A stretch of 64,000 nt of DNA from Promethearchaeota archaeon (GTDB lineage: Archaea > Asgardarchaeota > Lokiarchaeia > Sigynarchaeales > SOKP01): assembly GCA_013375495.1 (NCBI GenBank), contig JABXKC010000001.1:248001-312000 (forward strand). The letters are read 5' to 3'. The notes under the pieces were generated by a model. It was not told the DNA's origin, made no database searches, and saw nothing but the letters and a program-made list of their open reading frames with translations. Positions 8,395 through 18,242 of this stretch are shown in pieces. Position numbers and translations under genes: made by a program. The stretch's first letter is position 1. Each line of letters starts with the position of its first letter.

Positions 8395-10083
8395 TCATTC
8401 TAATATAAATGATACTGATTTTTTCACATAATTTAAATAGATTTGAATTTCATTATTTTTCGTCTCATCATCCCAAGAGTATTCTTTTTGCATGATTGTA
8501 GCTACTTTTTCTGCTGCTTCAGATGCTCTTCGATGATGTATCAACAGAGACATTTCAGTTCGTCGACAAAAAACATCAATTAAATGAGGTGTGAACTCGT
8601 ATCTAAGTACATAAAGAATTTCTGCTTTGATGAAATCATTTTCATCTATAACTCGTTTGCTTAGAGACTCGTCTTTTTCTATCATATCAAGAATTTTAAT
8701 TGCACCTTTTCCGTATTGCTGATAGATGTGATCTGTAATATCCTCATTTAGAGATAAATGTGATTTTTTTAGTACATTAGACCATTCATCTTTTTCAAGA
8801 GATATAATAAATGGCTTTCTAGACCAGTACTTATTTCTTTTAATTCCTGGAAAAATTTCTTTCTCTTCAATGTACTCAAATAAATCCTCAGCCATTTCGC
8901 GCCATTCTGTAAGTTTTCCTCCAGTGATTGTTAATAAGTTATCGTCTGAAAAAAAGATAACATGTTGTCGTGAAACTTCGCTTTCCGGTTTTCCTTTTTG
9001 CATTACTAACGGCCTAATTCCTGCATATGTTGAAAGAATTTTATCATATCCTAAATCTGCATTTGGGTAATATTTCTGAACGGATCTTATTAAATAATCA
9101 GCATCCTCTTTATTACAAAATGGCTTTGCTAAATCACCTTGGAAATCTGTATCCGTCGTACCTACTAAAGTGTACTTTTTATCCCTTGGAATAACAAAAA
9201 AGAATCTGTTATCTACTTCAGAATATAGTCCATTAGCCATAAGATTTTTAATATCCGCACGCTTGTAAAGGAGATGAACACCTTTAGTTGGTCTAATTAG
9301 CGGTTCTGGAATATTTTCGGGGTATTTCTCCACTAGATCGTCAGTCCATATACCTGTCGCATTAATTAATAACTTACCTTTTATTTCTAAATTAGATTCG
9401 TTATTTAGATCTTTGCATTTAATTCCAGTAATTTTACCATTGTTCTTGGTATAACCAATAACCTTACAATAATTAATTGCATCTGTTCCTCTTACTATTG
9501 CCTCCTTGAGAATTTCAATTGTTAATCGAGCATCATCAATGTTTGTATCGTAATATATTACTCCTCCTTTTAAGCCCTTTCTTGAAAACTCTGGCTCTAA
9601 TTCATATAACTCTTCAGCGGAATAATATTTACTTCTTTCATAATTTTTAAAATCTGATTTATCATCGCTTAAAAAATCATAAATTTTAGTGATACTTTGA
9701 AAATCACGTTTTTTATACTTTCCTCCTTCGATGACTACCAGTAGGAAGGGTATTGGTCTAACTAAATGTGGTATATGAGCTCTCATCCAATTTCTTTCAC
9801 GAGTTGCTTTTTTGACTAAATCTAATTCATTGTTAGCTACATATCTAATTCCGCCATGTGCCATTTTTGTACTTCTTGAAGAAGTTCCAGCAGCAAAATC
9901 TTGCATTTCTACTATAGCAACTTTCAAGCCTCTCATTGCAGCCTCTCTTGCTACTCCTGCTCCAGTTATCCCAGCTCCGATTATTACTACATCGTATTGG
10001 ATTTCTTGCATGTTTGAGATAATTTTTTCTCTATTTTTTAAAGTCCAAGACTGATCGAATAATTTCGTTTCTAAATCATCCAT
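8395..10083 (-). CDS. glpD: FAD-dependent glycerol-3-phosphate dehydrogenase
   Basis: The 562 residues have the N-terminal FAD-binding motif (VVIIGAGITGAGVAREAAMRG), the GTSSRSTKMAHGGIRY segment and the LVGTTDTDF and ITGGKLTEWREMAEDL motifs of GlpD/GlpA. A helical C-terminal domain follows (about 440-562). The enzyme oxidises sn-glycerol 3-phosphate to dihydroxyacetone phosphate and passes electrons to quinone or another acceptor, usually at the membrane face. No glycerol kinase or GlpB/GlpC lies nearby. In an archaeon, whose classical lipids use glycerol 1-phosphate, this points to glycerol catabolism or G3P-type lipid turnover. Confidence 0.92.
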   Translation of the reverse strand: MDDLETKLFDQSWTLKNREKIISNMQEIQYDVVIIGAGITGAGVAREAAMRGLKVAIVEMQDFAAGTSSRSTKMAHGGIRYVANNELDLVKKATRERNWMRAHIPHLVRPIPFLLVVIEGGKYKKRDFQSITKIYDFLSDDKSDFKNYERSKYYSAEELYELEPEFSRKGLKGGVIYYDTNIDDARLTIEILKEAIVRGTDAINYCKVIGYTKNNGKITGIKCKDLNNESNLEIKGKLLINATGIWTDDLVEKYPENIPEPLIRPTKGVHLLYKRADIKNLMANGLYSEVDNRFFFVIPRDKKYTLVGTTDTDFQGDLAKPFCNKEDADYLIRSVQKYYPNADLGYDKILSTYAGIRPLVMQKGKPESEVSRQHVIFFSDDNLLTITGGKLTEWREMAEDLFEYIEEKEIFPGIKRNKYWSRKPFIISLEKDEWSNVLKKSHLSLNEDITDHIYQQYGKGAIKILDMIEKDESLSKRVIDENDFIKAEILYVLRYEFTPHLIDVFCRRTEMSLLIHHRRASEAAEKVATIMQKEYSWDDETKNNEIQIYLNYVKKSVSFILE

Positions 10084-10131
10084 ATATATCAGCTTTAAGA
10101 ATATTTAAAAATTAATTAAAGTTTCTTTCAT

Positions 10132-11097
10132 CTATTCTTCTAATAATTTCTGAAAAATTAAAGGCATAGAATAAATATCCCAATAATTATGGTCAATTAT
10201 CTCTTTTACTAATCCAACATATCTTAGTGGAGATTCTAAATACTTTTTATAGCATAACCCGACTAAACCACTTGGTAGTTCGTTTTCTCTACTCAAATTC
10301 AGCAATTTATTCTCCATATCTGTAAGCGTGTAGCTCTCAAAATACCCTTTATATTTCCTGCGACAATTATGATATAAATCTATATGATGAAATTTACTGT
10401 TATACCTCTCGTAAGGCTCTTCTTCTTCAGATATCATCGGATTTTCTTCAAAAAAATACAAAAAACGATTAGCGATGTAAGGGATATCGAAACTTTTACC
10501 GTTATAGGTAACAAAGCACTTATAATTTGGTAAAATCTCTGTTTTAAGATGCTCGCACATGGTGATTTCTTCTTCTAAATCTCTCGCGAATAAAATGTGA
10601 ATCTCAAACTTATTATTTTTAAAATATCCTAAACCAACCATGATTATTGGGCTATCGTATAATCCCAATGTCTCTATATCAAGAAAGAGTAGTTCTTCTG
10701 GATCAAAACAAAAAGCAACATCGAGATCATAAATACTTTTATTTCTGCACAAATTCCTATATTTCTTGTTCTCTATAAGATCTAAAACTTGATGAGCTGA
10801 AACATTGTATTTTAAATTAATTTTCAGATCATATAAGGACTTAACGCCTCTCTTATTAAGTTGTCGTTCTAAATTTTCTCCGATATAATAAACAGTCTTT
10901 AAGTTTCGAAGTATTTTATTTTTAGAGAGCGACAGTTTTAAATCGCATTGAAAATTTTCTTCCTTCCATATGATTTCCATGAATTTCCCCATACTATTAC
11001 GAACTATGTTGTGATTAGGGAAAATCTCCTCAATCTTTTTATCCTTGTATTGATTTGCTATGTGAGTAATATCAAGAGTTTCGAAATAGTAGCTCAT
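10132..11097 (-). CDS. YprB-like RNase H-fold exonuclease
   Basis: The 321 residues hold a DEDD-type exonuclease core: D140-I-E142 in LLFLDIETLGLY (Exo I), YNGKSFDIPY (Exo II) and a final NYWDIYSM carrying the last Asp. This is the arrangement of the YprB / RNase H_2 family. The N-terminal 130 residues include a region that may form a helix-hairpin-helix (NKRGVKSLYDLK). It probably trims DNA or RNA 3' ends; the substrate is unknown. It lies 48 bases upstream of glpD on the same strand. Confidence 0.8.
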   Translation of the reverse strand: MSYYFETLDITHIANQYKDKKIEEIFPNHNIVRNSMGKFMEIIWKEENFQCDLKLSLSKNKILRNLKTVYYIGENLERQLNKRGVKSLYDLKINLKYNVSAHQVLDLIENKKYRNLCRNKSIYDLDVAFCFDPEELLFLDIETLGLYDSPIIMVGLGYFKNNKFEIHILFARDLEEEITMCEHLKTEILPNYKCFVTYNGKSFDIPYIANRFLYFFEENPMISEEEEPYERYNSKFHHIDLYHNCRRKYKGYFESYTLTDMENKLLNLSRENELPSGLVGLCYKKYLESPLRYVGLVKEIIDHNYWDIYSMPLIFQKLLEE

Positions 11098-11238
11098 TGT
11101 CTAGATTAAAAAAGTTATTCTTTTTAATAATTTGATCGGTGTTAAATTATAGTAAAACTAATTGTTTGAAGAGCAAGCTTAAATTTTAGTTCTTTAAAAA
11201 ACATCTCCTAAAAAAATTAATAGTAAAAGAATAATAAT

Positions 11239-12582
11239 CTAATAATCAACTCTAGGTATGGCATCCTCAAATTCCCTACGTGGAGGTTTATACTTAAAAA
11301 ATCTTCGAGATTCGCTATCCTCCAGAACGTAATTACTACCTCCTCCATGTATCATGCAAAATGGGTCAAATAAGCCAATTTCATTAGCGTATTGTCTTGT
11401 AAAGCCCCGTCCCCCCATAGTTCTAAAACAATGAATCGAACTCTCAAACCCAAGTTCCGTGGCACTTATTTTTAGTCCCATAGTATTAGCAGCCATCAAT
11501 TTTGAACCCTCTAATTCTGGATGTTTGTCTAATTGTCTTACATACTGTATCATAGCAGAAATTAACAAATTCAGCTCGCGGATTTTTCGAGAAATTGGAA
11601 ATCGTATTACCTGATATTGATGTAATCTTTGCTCAAATTGTCTGCGTTGGAGGGCGTATGCATGAGAGTAAAGCAGTTTTTTCATTGTATCCCCTAAGGC
11701 TTCAGCACTTATTACTAATCTTTCTTCTGTTAATTGATGAAAAGCAATATCTAACCCATGACCTTTAAGTAAACTCTCTTTTGGTAGTTCTACTCTATCA
11801 AATATTAGTCGACTAACGAAAGCATCAGTCATACCATAGGTTCTTACTCGAGCACTTCGAAAGTTTTTTAGTTGTTGATTTTTTGTATCTACAACAGCTG
11901 CAGCTAATTGTCCATTATTTAACCTCCCATATAAAATAATATAATCAGCAATCATACCGTTCGTAATGAATAATTTCTTGCCTTTTGCAACAATCTTATC
12001 ATCCCTTTCTTGTAGAGCTAGTTCCATTCTGAAAATGTCAGAACCCGCGTTAAATTCTGTCATAGCAGAAGCTCCAATTTTTCCTTCTCTTGCTACTGGA
12101 ATCAAAAATTGTTCTTTCTGTGCCTCATTAGACACATAATTAACAGGATTACAATAAAGCGTACCTCCAGCAAGTCTACCCATCTCTACACTATAATTTC
12201 CAGCAATATATCGTTCACTGTATTCACTCCATCGACCACCACATATTGCATAGGCTATTAATGCGTTTCTAGTAATTCTTCCCACATCATAATCTTCTGT
12301 GTTAAGTATTGTAGAATAGTAACCTTTATCGGATAATTTTTTCATTATACCAATTACTATATCTCTCTTTTTATCCTGAGTAGGTTCTTCTACGAGGTAA
12401 TTTAAATCCTCTAATTTTCTGAATTCTGGATCGAGTTCTTTTTCAATAAATCCATATAGGTCTGCTAAAAATTCTTTTTCTTGAGCGTTAAGTACGGGAT
12501 TGTTTAGCAAATCTAGTTCAGGAATATATTTTTGAATTTTTATTTTTTCGAACTCTCTAATTCTTGTATCCATATTTATCAT
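11239..12582 (-). CDS. Acyl-CoA dehydrogenase (LCAD/IVD-type catalytic base)
   Basis: The 447 residues follow the acyl-CoA dehydrogenase fold, including the substrate/FAD loop ASAMTEFNAGSD and the FRTMGGRGFTRQYANE helix. The catalytic Glu of medium-chain enzymes (in Y-E-G-T) is replaced by Gly here (IHGGGSN). A Glu is present in helix G (T-E-E-R-L), the location used by isovaleryl-CoA and long-chain enzymes. It is therefore probably active with that alternative base. It is divergent from the first thiolase/DUF35 pair, suggesting a shared acyl-CoA pathway. The exact substrate is unknown. Confidence 0.88.
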   Translation of the reverse strand: MINMDTRIREFEKIKIQKYIPELDLLNNPVLNAQEKEFLADLYGFIEKELDPEFRKLEDLNYLVEEPTQDKKRDIVIGIMKKLSDKGYYSTILNTEDYDVGRITRNALIAYAICGGRWSEYSERYIAGNYSVEMGRLAGGTLYCNPVNYVSNEAQKEQFLIPVAREGKIGASAMTEFNAGSDIFRMELALQERDDKIVAKGKKLFITNGMIADYIILYGRLNNGQLAAAVVDTKNQQLKNFRSARVRTYGMTDAFVSRLIFDRVELPKESLLKGHGLDIAFHQLTEERLVISAEALGDTMKKLLYSHAYALQRRQFEQRLHQYQVIRFPISRKIRELNLLISAMIQYVRQLDKHPELEGSKLMAANTMGLKISATELGFESSIHCFRTMGGRGFTRQYANEIGLFDPFCMIHGGGSNYVLEDSESRRFFKYKPPRREFEDAIPRVDY

Positions 12583-12696
12583 ACTGTCTTCTTAAAATAT
12601 TAAAATTATCTTCTGTTGTAATAGTTGGAATCTTTTCCCATTATTTTAATATAAATACTATTCGAAATCTTTTAATCAAAGTGAGATTAACATATC

Positions 12697-12711
12697 TTAT
12701 CTATTAGATAA
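12697..12711. promoter_or_regulatory. Inverted repeat in divergent acyl-CoA dehydrogenase/thiolase promoter region
   Basis: TTATCT and AGATAA flank a 3-base ATT spacer, 50 bases upstream of the thiolase-like gene start. It lies in the 178-base divergent spacer, a natural place for an operator of a dimeric regulator. AT-rich DNA yields such repeats by chance, so this is only a candidate. Confidence 0.3.
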
Positions 12712-12760
12712 TTAAAATCTAATGTTAAAACAAGAATATAATTATAAAAGTGAATAATTA

Positions 12761-14182
12761 ATGATAAAATTTAGTGACCAACAATTAAAAATTCCCAAAT
12801 TAATGAGACCGGTATACTTAGCTACAGTAGGGATGTCTAAGTTTGATCGAGCGTTTCCAGAAACTCGAACCGAAGAGCTTTGCATTCAAGCGTTCACAGC
12901 TGCTGCTGATTTTGTCAATATGACTCCATCTGAATTAAAACAATACATTCATACTTGCTATTACGGGCATTTCGCTGATCATTTTGGCGATCAACTCTTA
13001 GGAGAATCAGTGATCCACGATAGACTTGGATTAGATCCCCTTGGAAACATTGGAGTAAAAACGGGGGGAGCTACAGGAGGATCCACTATGTGGGAAGCTG
13101 TAAAGGCAGTCGCCTCAGGATATAGTGATTGTACTCTTGCATTAGGTTGGGAGAGGATGGACGAGGTGCCCACAGATGAGGGAAACCATCTCATTTCTGC
13201 CGCTGCAGATAAAGACTGGGAAACTCCACTAGGACATATTTACACAGGCTATTACGCAGTCATGGCTCAAAGGTATTGGAAAATCTTTGGAAAGGAAGAA
13301 GATTCATTTCGGGATACGATGGCAGAAATTGCTGTAAAAAATCGTGGATATGCGCGCATGAACCCCTATGCTCAAGCACCATTGAAGATTACCATTGAAG
13401 ATGTCAAGAACTCGCCGATTGTTGCTTATCCACTTCGCGTATTAGATTGTTGTTTGATGAGTGTCGGCTCTGCTTGTGGTATTGTTTGCGATGAAAAAAC
13501 AGCTTATGAAATCACGGATAATCCCCTTAGAATTTATATTGCAGCAGGAAGTCATACCTTGAGAGTTGCTGACCGAAGAAGTATGACGATCCCACTATTA
13601 CCAAACGAAACACCTGATACGTACAAAGATTTAGGGAAGAGATTCCCGGGATCCGATAGGTATCCGGGATTCACAGGGTTTTTAGCAGCTAGAATGGCAG
13701 CATATTATGCTTATAGAATGGCGGGGGTTAAAGACCCAATTGAGGACCTTGATGTAATAGAACTTCACGACGCGTTTACAATTAGCGATATTCAATCTTA
13801 TGAAGATGTAGGATTACGTCCGTATGGTGAGGGTAGAGACTACATTGAATCAGGAGATGCTTATCTTATCAATCCACAGACCAAAAAACCAGGTAAATTG
13901 CCAAGCAATTTAAGTGGAGGATTAATAGGGTGCATGCACGCTGTAGGGGCTACGGGATTAATGCAAATTGCAGAGATTGGATACCACATTTGGAATCGCT
14001 GGGATGAAATTCATGAACCTCAAGAGAAATGGGACCTATTTGCTCGTAAAAAACCAGATGATTGGGCTAGTTTGCAAGTAAAAGACGCTAAACGAGGTTT
14101 AGCAATAAGTCACGCTGGAGTCGGTTCGCATGTCACAGCCGCAATTTTAATGGATCCAAATAATTTGTTAAAGGAGGATTAA
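12761..14182 (+). CDS. Thiolase-like protein (Cys-less), acetyl-CoA acetyltransferase family
   Basis: The 473 residues have the thiolase fold with the late motifs ELHDAFTISDI and GGLIGCMHAVGATG, both keeping their His residues. At the position of the usual nucleophilic Cys (A-C-A-S-G in active thiolases) it has G-G-A-T-G, so ordinary thiolysis via an acyl-Cys is unlikely. The next gene, 3 bases away, is a DUF35 protein preceded by a strong GGAGG site. Such pairs include Ltp2-type retro-aldolases that need a DUF35 partner, and archaeal thiolase/HMG-CoA synthase complexes. Reaction and substrate are inferred only to the level of acyl-CoA C-C bond chemistry. Confidence 0.85.
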   Translation: MIKFSDQQLKIPKLMRPVYLATVGMSKFDRAFPETRTEELCIQAFTAAADFVNMTPSELKQYIHTCYYGHFADHFGDQLLGESVIHDRLGLDPLGNIGVKTGGATGGSTMWEAVKAVASGYSDCTLALGWERMDEVPTDEGNHLISAAADKDWETPLGHIYTGYYAVMAQRYWKIFGKEEDSFRDTMAEIAVKNRGYARMNPYAQAPLKITIEDVKNSPIVAYPLRVLDCCLMSVGSACGIVCDEKTAYEITDNPLRIYIAAGSHTLRVADRRSMTIPLLPNETPDTYKDLGKRFPGSDRYPGFTGFLAARMAAYYAYRMAGVKDPIEDLDVIELHDAFTISDIQSYEDVGLRPYGEGRDYIESGDAYLINPQTKKPGKLPSNLSGGLIGCMHAVGATGLMQIAEIGYHIWNRWDEIHEPQEKWDLFARKKPDDWASLQVKDAKRGLAISHAGVGSHVTAAILMDPNNLLKED

Positions 14183-14185
14183 AAA

Positions 14186-14785
14186 ATGCCGAAAACAGAA
14201 AATGAAAAAGGATTTGTTGATGTAGTTAATGGAAGATATAAACCAAAAGGAGTATTTCACATTCCAGAGGCGAATCAACCAATATTTAACAAAGATACTG
14301 GGAAATTAGCAGGTATCACTAACCCTCGTGATATGACTTACATGCATTCTTACGGTGGAGAAGCTCCTTTTTTCGAAGGTTTAGGAAAGGGAAAACTAAT
14401 GGCATCCCGATGTGATAACGATAAATGTGCTACAAAAGGCTCTATTTATCAACCATTCAGAATTTATTGTCCGGATTGTTTAAGGAAGAATACCATCGTT
14501 GATATGACGGATATAGCAAAAACTACAGCAAAAATTCATTCCTACATTATCACTCATAGAGCTGGAGCATTTAATTCGCTTCCAAAACCTATAAAGTTTA
14601 TAAATGTAGAGTTTGAAGGAGTGGTTACTATCTTGATGAGTGTCTTAGCCGTTGGAGAGCCTGAAATTGATAAAAAAGTAGTACCAATCTTTAATACTAA
14701 AGCTCCTACTTATACAATCCCTGATCTAAGGTTCGTGGTCGAAGGAACTGCAGAATCAGAACTACCTGAAGGTTTTACTTATTAA
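14186..14785 (+). CDS. DUF35 zinc-ribbon/OB-fold partner of thiolase-like protein
   Basis: The 199 residues contain a zinc ribbon (C-D-N-D-K-C about residues 76-81, then C-P-D-C) followed by a DUF35 OB-fold with the beta-rich segment about 120-190. DUF35 proteins bind thiolase-like enzymes and can shuttle or position acyl-CoA intermediates. The N-terminal 70 residues are longer than in the other DUF35 proteins here. It follows the thiolase-like gene after 3 bases, with AAAGGAGGA just before the ATG, so the two are one operon. Confidence 0.85.
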   Translation: MPKTENEKGFVDVVNGRYKPKGVFHIPEANQPIFNKDTGKLAGITNPRDMTYMHSYGGEAPFFEGLGKGKLMASRCDNDKCATKGSIYQPFRIYCPDCLRKNTIVDMTDIAKTTAKIHSYIITHRAGAFNSLPKPIKFINVEFEGVVTILMSVLAVGEPEIDKKVVPIFNTKAPTYTIPDLRFVVEGTAESELPEGFTY

Positions 14786-14801
14786 TTTTAAATTTTTCTT
14801 A

Positions 14802-14810
14802 TTTTTTTTT
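14802..14810 (+). terminator. Poly-T tract after thiolase/DUF35 operon
   Basis: A run of nine T follows the DUF35 stop by 17 bases, before the convergent BKACE gene. Runs of T on the non-template strand are the usual intrinsic terminator in archaea. Confidence 0.5.
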
Positions 14811-14868
14811 CTCTTCAAGAAGATTATTAAAAAAAAAGGAATGGTAAAAAATAGGATTAGTCCGCTCC

Positions 14869-15777
14869 TTATAGTGACACATGTTCTTGTTTTAGATGAA
14901 ATATTTTTCTAGCTTCTTCACCTTGTGCGATCTCTCGTCCTGCAGCCTCTGCAACTTTTTTAGCCCATGCTACTTGTTCATAACTACCTTTAGCTAATTC
15001 ACCTGATAGAACGCGGGTATTATCCTCTAAGCCAACACGAATATGTCCGCCCAACGCCGCGGCACACAATCCGGCTTGAAATTGCTGCTTTGAAACCCCA
15101 CATACACTCCAAGTAGCTTCCGGGGGCTTTAAATCTAACATTAAGGCAAGATTCTTTGGATTGAATGGAATTCCTCCGAGCACACCCCATACAAACTGGA
15201 AATGAAGTGGTTGGGTGAATGTGCCTTCTTGTCTATTTAGGAAAAGCATATTATAAATACCTCCTAAGTCGTAAATTTCCATTTCCGGTTTAGTTCCAGC
15301 TTTTTTCATCTCTTTCGCAAATTTCGAAATGGTTTTAAATGTATTTGCAAAGATGTTTCCTGCTCCCATACCAACTTTTCCTGTTCTATAATCACCAACT
15401 GCGAAATTCATCGACGCAGTATTTAAAGAAGCTAAGGGGGGTTTAAATGTTTGAACTGGCGCTATTCTTTGTTTATCATTGGCAATAGAACTAATTGCCG
15501 TACTTAAGTTGATTATCAAATCAGGTGCTTTTGATTTTATATTATCTAACACTGCTTTTATTAAATCTAACTCATGTGTTGGATTACCCTTTTCTGGGTC
15601 TCGAGCGTGTATATGGACAATTGCAGCACCCGCATCATAACATTTTTTCGCTTCATCTCCGAACTCTTCTGCAGTATATGGAACATTTGGATTATTAGCT
15701 TTAGTTGTCACTGCACCAGCTAATGCTGCTGAAATAACTAACTTATTTTCTGGGTTTGATTCTGACATTTTTTTCAA
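14869..15777 (-). CDS. BKACE family beta-keto acid cleavage enzyme (DUF849, Kce-like)
   Basis: The 302 residues carry the BKACE zinc site: H55-x-H57 in VHIHARDP and the later GGHIRVGLEDN loop with its His. These enzymes condense a beta-keto acid with acetyl-CoA to give acetoacetate and a new CoA ester; the founding member cleaves 3-keto-5-aminohexanoate in lysine fermentation. The length is normal. The specificity of this copy cannot be read. It sits between two thiolase-like/DUF35 operons, consistent with acetoacetate or keto-acid metabolism. Confidence 0.9.
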   Translation of the reverse strand: MKKMSESNPENKLVISAALAGAVTTKANNPNVPYTAEEFGDEAKKCYDAGAAIVHIHARDPEKGNPTHELDLIKAVLDNIKSKAPDLIINLSTAISSIANDKQRIAPVQTFKPPLASLNTASMNFAVGDYRTGKVGMGAGNIFANTFKTISKFAKEMKKAGTKPEMEIYDLGGIYNMLFLNRQEGTFTQPLHFQFVWGVLGGIPFNPKNLALMLDLKPPEATWSVCGVSKQQFQAGLCAAALGGHIRVGLEDNTRVLSGELAKGSYEQVAWAKKVAEAAGREIAQGEEARKIFHLKQEHVSL

Positions 15778-15917
15778 TATTCCGATTATTTTTAGGTTTT
15801 AATTATATAAATTGTTGAGTAAAATATTAAATGTACTAATATTTAAATTTTAAAGAGTAAAAGTTTAACTCAATTTATAATTTAATCAATTAAATTTAAA
15901 ATTAATTTTGGTGAAAA

Positions 15918-17069
15918 ATGACAGAAATAGGAAAGGTAGCTATTGTAGGAGTTGCTCAAACTAGGTATGAGGAAGATAAAATAGATCAGACTTATTCTGA
16001 ACTTGTTTTCGAGGTTGTTAAAAAGCTTCACAACGATTTAGGAATAAATAATGATGACATTGGGTGTGTAATTACAGGTTCTAACGATTTCAATGACGGG
16101 AGAACGATTGCAAACATGGCTATACAAGATGCTGTTGGGTCAGTAAGAAAAGCAGAATCAAGGGTTTCTGGGGATGGTGCTTTTGCATTTATGTATGGTG
16201 CAATGAGGATTTTATCAGAGTCCTATGATACAGTAATGGTAGTATCACATTGTAAGTGCTCTGAGGTTAACCAATATCTCGTAAACAACACAATTTTTGA
16301 TCCTTATTATCAAAGGCACTTAGGTCTTGATCAAATTTCATCTGCTGGATTAATGGCAAACATGTATATGAATAAATACGGCGTGACTGAAGAACAAGCC
16401 GCAAAGGTTGTGGTTAAAAATCGAGAAAATGCCCTCAACAACCCTTACGCACATTTACGGGAAGGAATTACTGTCAATGATGTGCTTAATTCTAAGATAA
16501 TGGCCTATCCTTTAAAAGAACTAGATTTTCCTCCATTTTCAGATGGTGCTGTTGCAATGCTTTTAGCAAAAGAAGATATCGCTAAAAAAATGACAGAAAC
16601 TCCTGTTTGGCTTAAAGGTTATGGAAATTGTACTGATGCGTATTATTTGGGTAATAGAAACATGACTGATTTAATTGGGTTAGAATTAGCAGCTAAGGAA
16701 GCTTATCGAATGGCAGGAGTAAACAGCCCTATTGATAATTTAGATGTATGTGAAGTAAGCGAAAACTTTAGTGTTCACGAACTTATGATATATGAAGCGT
16801 TAGGACTGTGTGATAAAGGAGAGGGGGGTAAGTTCATCGAAAGTGGCATAACAGAAATGAGTGGTTCAATCCCAGTAAATCCCTCTGGAGGAGTGCTATC
16901 CAGCAATCCAACCATGGCTAATGGCTTAATTAGGGTAGCTGAGATTGCATTACAATTACAGGGAAAAGCGGGTAAAAGACAAATATCTGACGCAAAAACG
17001 GGTCTTGCTTATGGTATGAATGGTATATGTTCTCAAGGAAATTGCGTTCTAATATTTGGAGGTGAATGA
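15918..17069 (+). CDS. Thiolase-like protein (Cys-less)
   Basis: The 383 residues have the thiolase fold and start with GKVAIVGVAQTRYEED. The nucleophile position carries V-S-G-D-G instead of A-C-A-S-G, so no acyl-Cys can form there. In the late H-D-A-F position it has E-N-F, and the GGVLSSNPTMANG loop replaces the usual His-bearing G-H-P/A-x-G-A. It is thus the most divergent of the four and may be a non-catalytic partner of the next gene, whose start overlaps its stop by 4 bases (ATGA), indicating translational coupling. Confidence 0.83.
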   Translation: MTEIGKVAIVGVAQTRYEEDKIDQTYSELVFEVVKKLHNDLGINNDDIGCVITGSNDFNDGRTIANMAIQDAVGSVRKAESRVSGDGAFAFMYGAMRILSESYDTVMVVSHCKCSEVNQYLVNNTIFDPYYQRHLGLDQISSAGLMANMYMNKYGVTEEQAAKVVVKNRENALNNPYAHLREGITVNDVLNSKIMAYPLKELDFPPFSDGAVAMLLAKEDIAKKMTETPVWLKGYGNCTDAYYLGNRNMTDLIGLELAAKEAYRMAGVNSPIDNLDVCEVSENFSVHELMIYEALGLCDKGEGGKFIESGITEMSGSIPVNPSGGVLSSNPTMANGLIRVAEIALQLQGKAGKRQISDAKTGLAYGMNGICSQGNCVLIFGGE

Positions 17070-18238
17070 AAATGACAAAACACGATGTAGCCGTTGTCGG
17101 TATAGGACAAACAAAATTTAGAAGCAAAAGAAGAGATGTAAACATTCCTGAGATGATTTACGAAGCAGTTAAGATGGCTCTTGATGATGCTCAACTCGAA
17201 CCTAAAGACATAGATGCATTGGTCATTGGGAATATGGATCATTTCGAAGGAATAAATTTTTCTGAATTGATGTGTGGGATTGAAGCAGCGCCGGGATATT
17301 TAAAACCCGTAGTAAAAGTAGCGACGGGTGGAACCACCGGTAGTTCTTTAGCAATTTGTGGTTATCACAATGTTGCCTCAGGAATATATGACAACGTTTT
17401 AGTAATCGGTTGGGAAAAACTAAACGAAGGTGGAGCAACAACAGGTATAATTACCGCTTTCGATCCGGTATGGGAGCGTCCTTCTTTAGCTGGAGCGCTA
17501 GGTCCACTAGCTCTTATGGCAGGTATGTATTCTGCTAAGTATGGAATAACAGCAGAACAAGCAGCAAAAGTAACAGTAAAGAATAGAAGTAACGCTGCAA
17601 ATAATCCATTTGCTCACCTGCAGATGCCAAACATTACAATTGATTATGTTATGAGCTCTCAAATGATCTCGTACCCATTAAGATTACACGATTGTTGTCC
17701 TCAAAGTGAAGGTGCTTGTGCTCTTATTTATGCTAACGAGCAAGAAACTAAAAAGATTACCGACAATCCTGCTTGGTTCCACGCAGTAGAAACAGCTCAT
17801 TATTATACATTTGGTACTGACGACAAAATGTATGACCTTCCAACAGCAACATTCGCTTCTAAGAGAGCCTATAAAAAAGCGGGTATTAAAAATCCCGTGA
17901 AAGATTTAGATGTAGCAGAAATTTATGAACCTACCTCTTGGAGCGAACTTTCTTGGACAGAAGCGTTAGGCTTTTGTAAGCCTGGTGAAGGTGGAAAGTT
18001 ATTGGACGAAGGAATAACTCAAATGAGTGGAGAATTTCCAATCAATCCCTCGGGTGGAGTTTTGAGCACAAATCCCATTGGTGCTACGGCTTTAGTAAGA
18101 GTTGCCGAGGCAGCTACTCAAGTTATGGGCCGAGGTGAAAAAAGACAAGTACCTGATGTAGAAAAAGCTCTCGCTATGGGTTTTGGTGGAAGTCTTTGGA
18201 CTGAAATTCTAATTTTAGGTAAAGAACCAATGAGGTGA
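17066..18238 (+). CDS. Thiolase-like protein (Cys-less)
   Basis: The 390 residues have the thiolase fold (start: HDVAVVGIGQTKFRSK). The nucleophile region reads A-T-G-G-T-T-G-S-S, lacking Cys, and the late motif is AEIYEPTSWSELSWTEALG. The GGVLSTNPIGATALVRVAE loop resembles that of the preceding gene. The two adjacent, translationally coupled, roughly equal thiolase-like genes may form a heteromer. Two DUF35 genes follow directly, giving a 2:2 operon. A GGTGA site precedes this ATG. Confidence 0.83.
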   Translation: MKMTKHDVAVVGIGQTKFRSKRRDVNIPEMIYEAVKMALDDAQLEPKDIDALVIGNMDHFEGINFSELMCGIEAAPGYLKPVVKVATGGTTGSSLAICGYHNVASGIYDNVLVIGWEKLNEGGATTGIITAFDPVWERPSLAGALGPLALMAGMYSAKYGITAEQAAKVTVKNRSNAANNPFAHLQMPNITIDYVMSSQMISYPLRLHDCCPQSEGACALIYANEQETKKITDNPAWFHAVETAHYYTFGTDDKMYDLPTATFASKRAYKKAGIKNPVKDLDVAEIYEPTSWSELSWTEALGFCKPGEGGKLLDEGITQMSGEFPINPSGGVLSTNPIGATALVRVAEAATQVMGRGEKRQVPDVEKALAMGFGGSLWTEILILGKEPMR

Positions 18239-18242
18239 TAAT

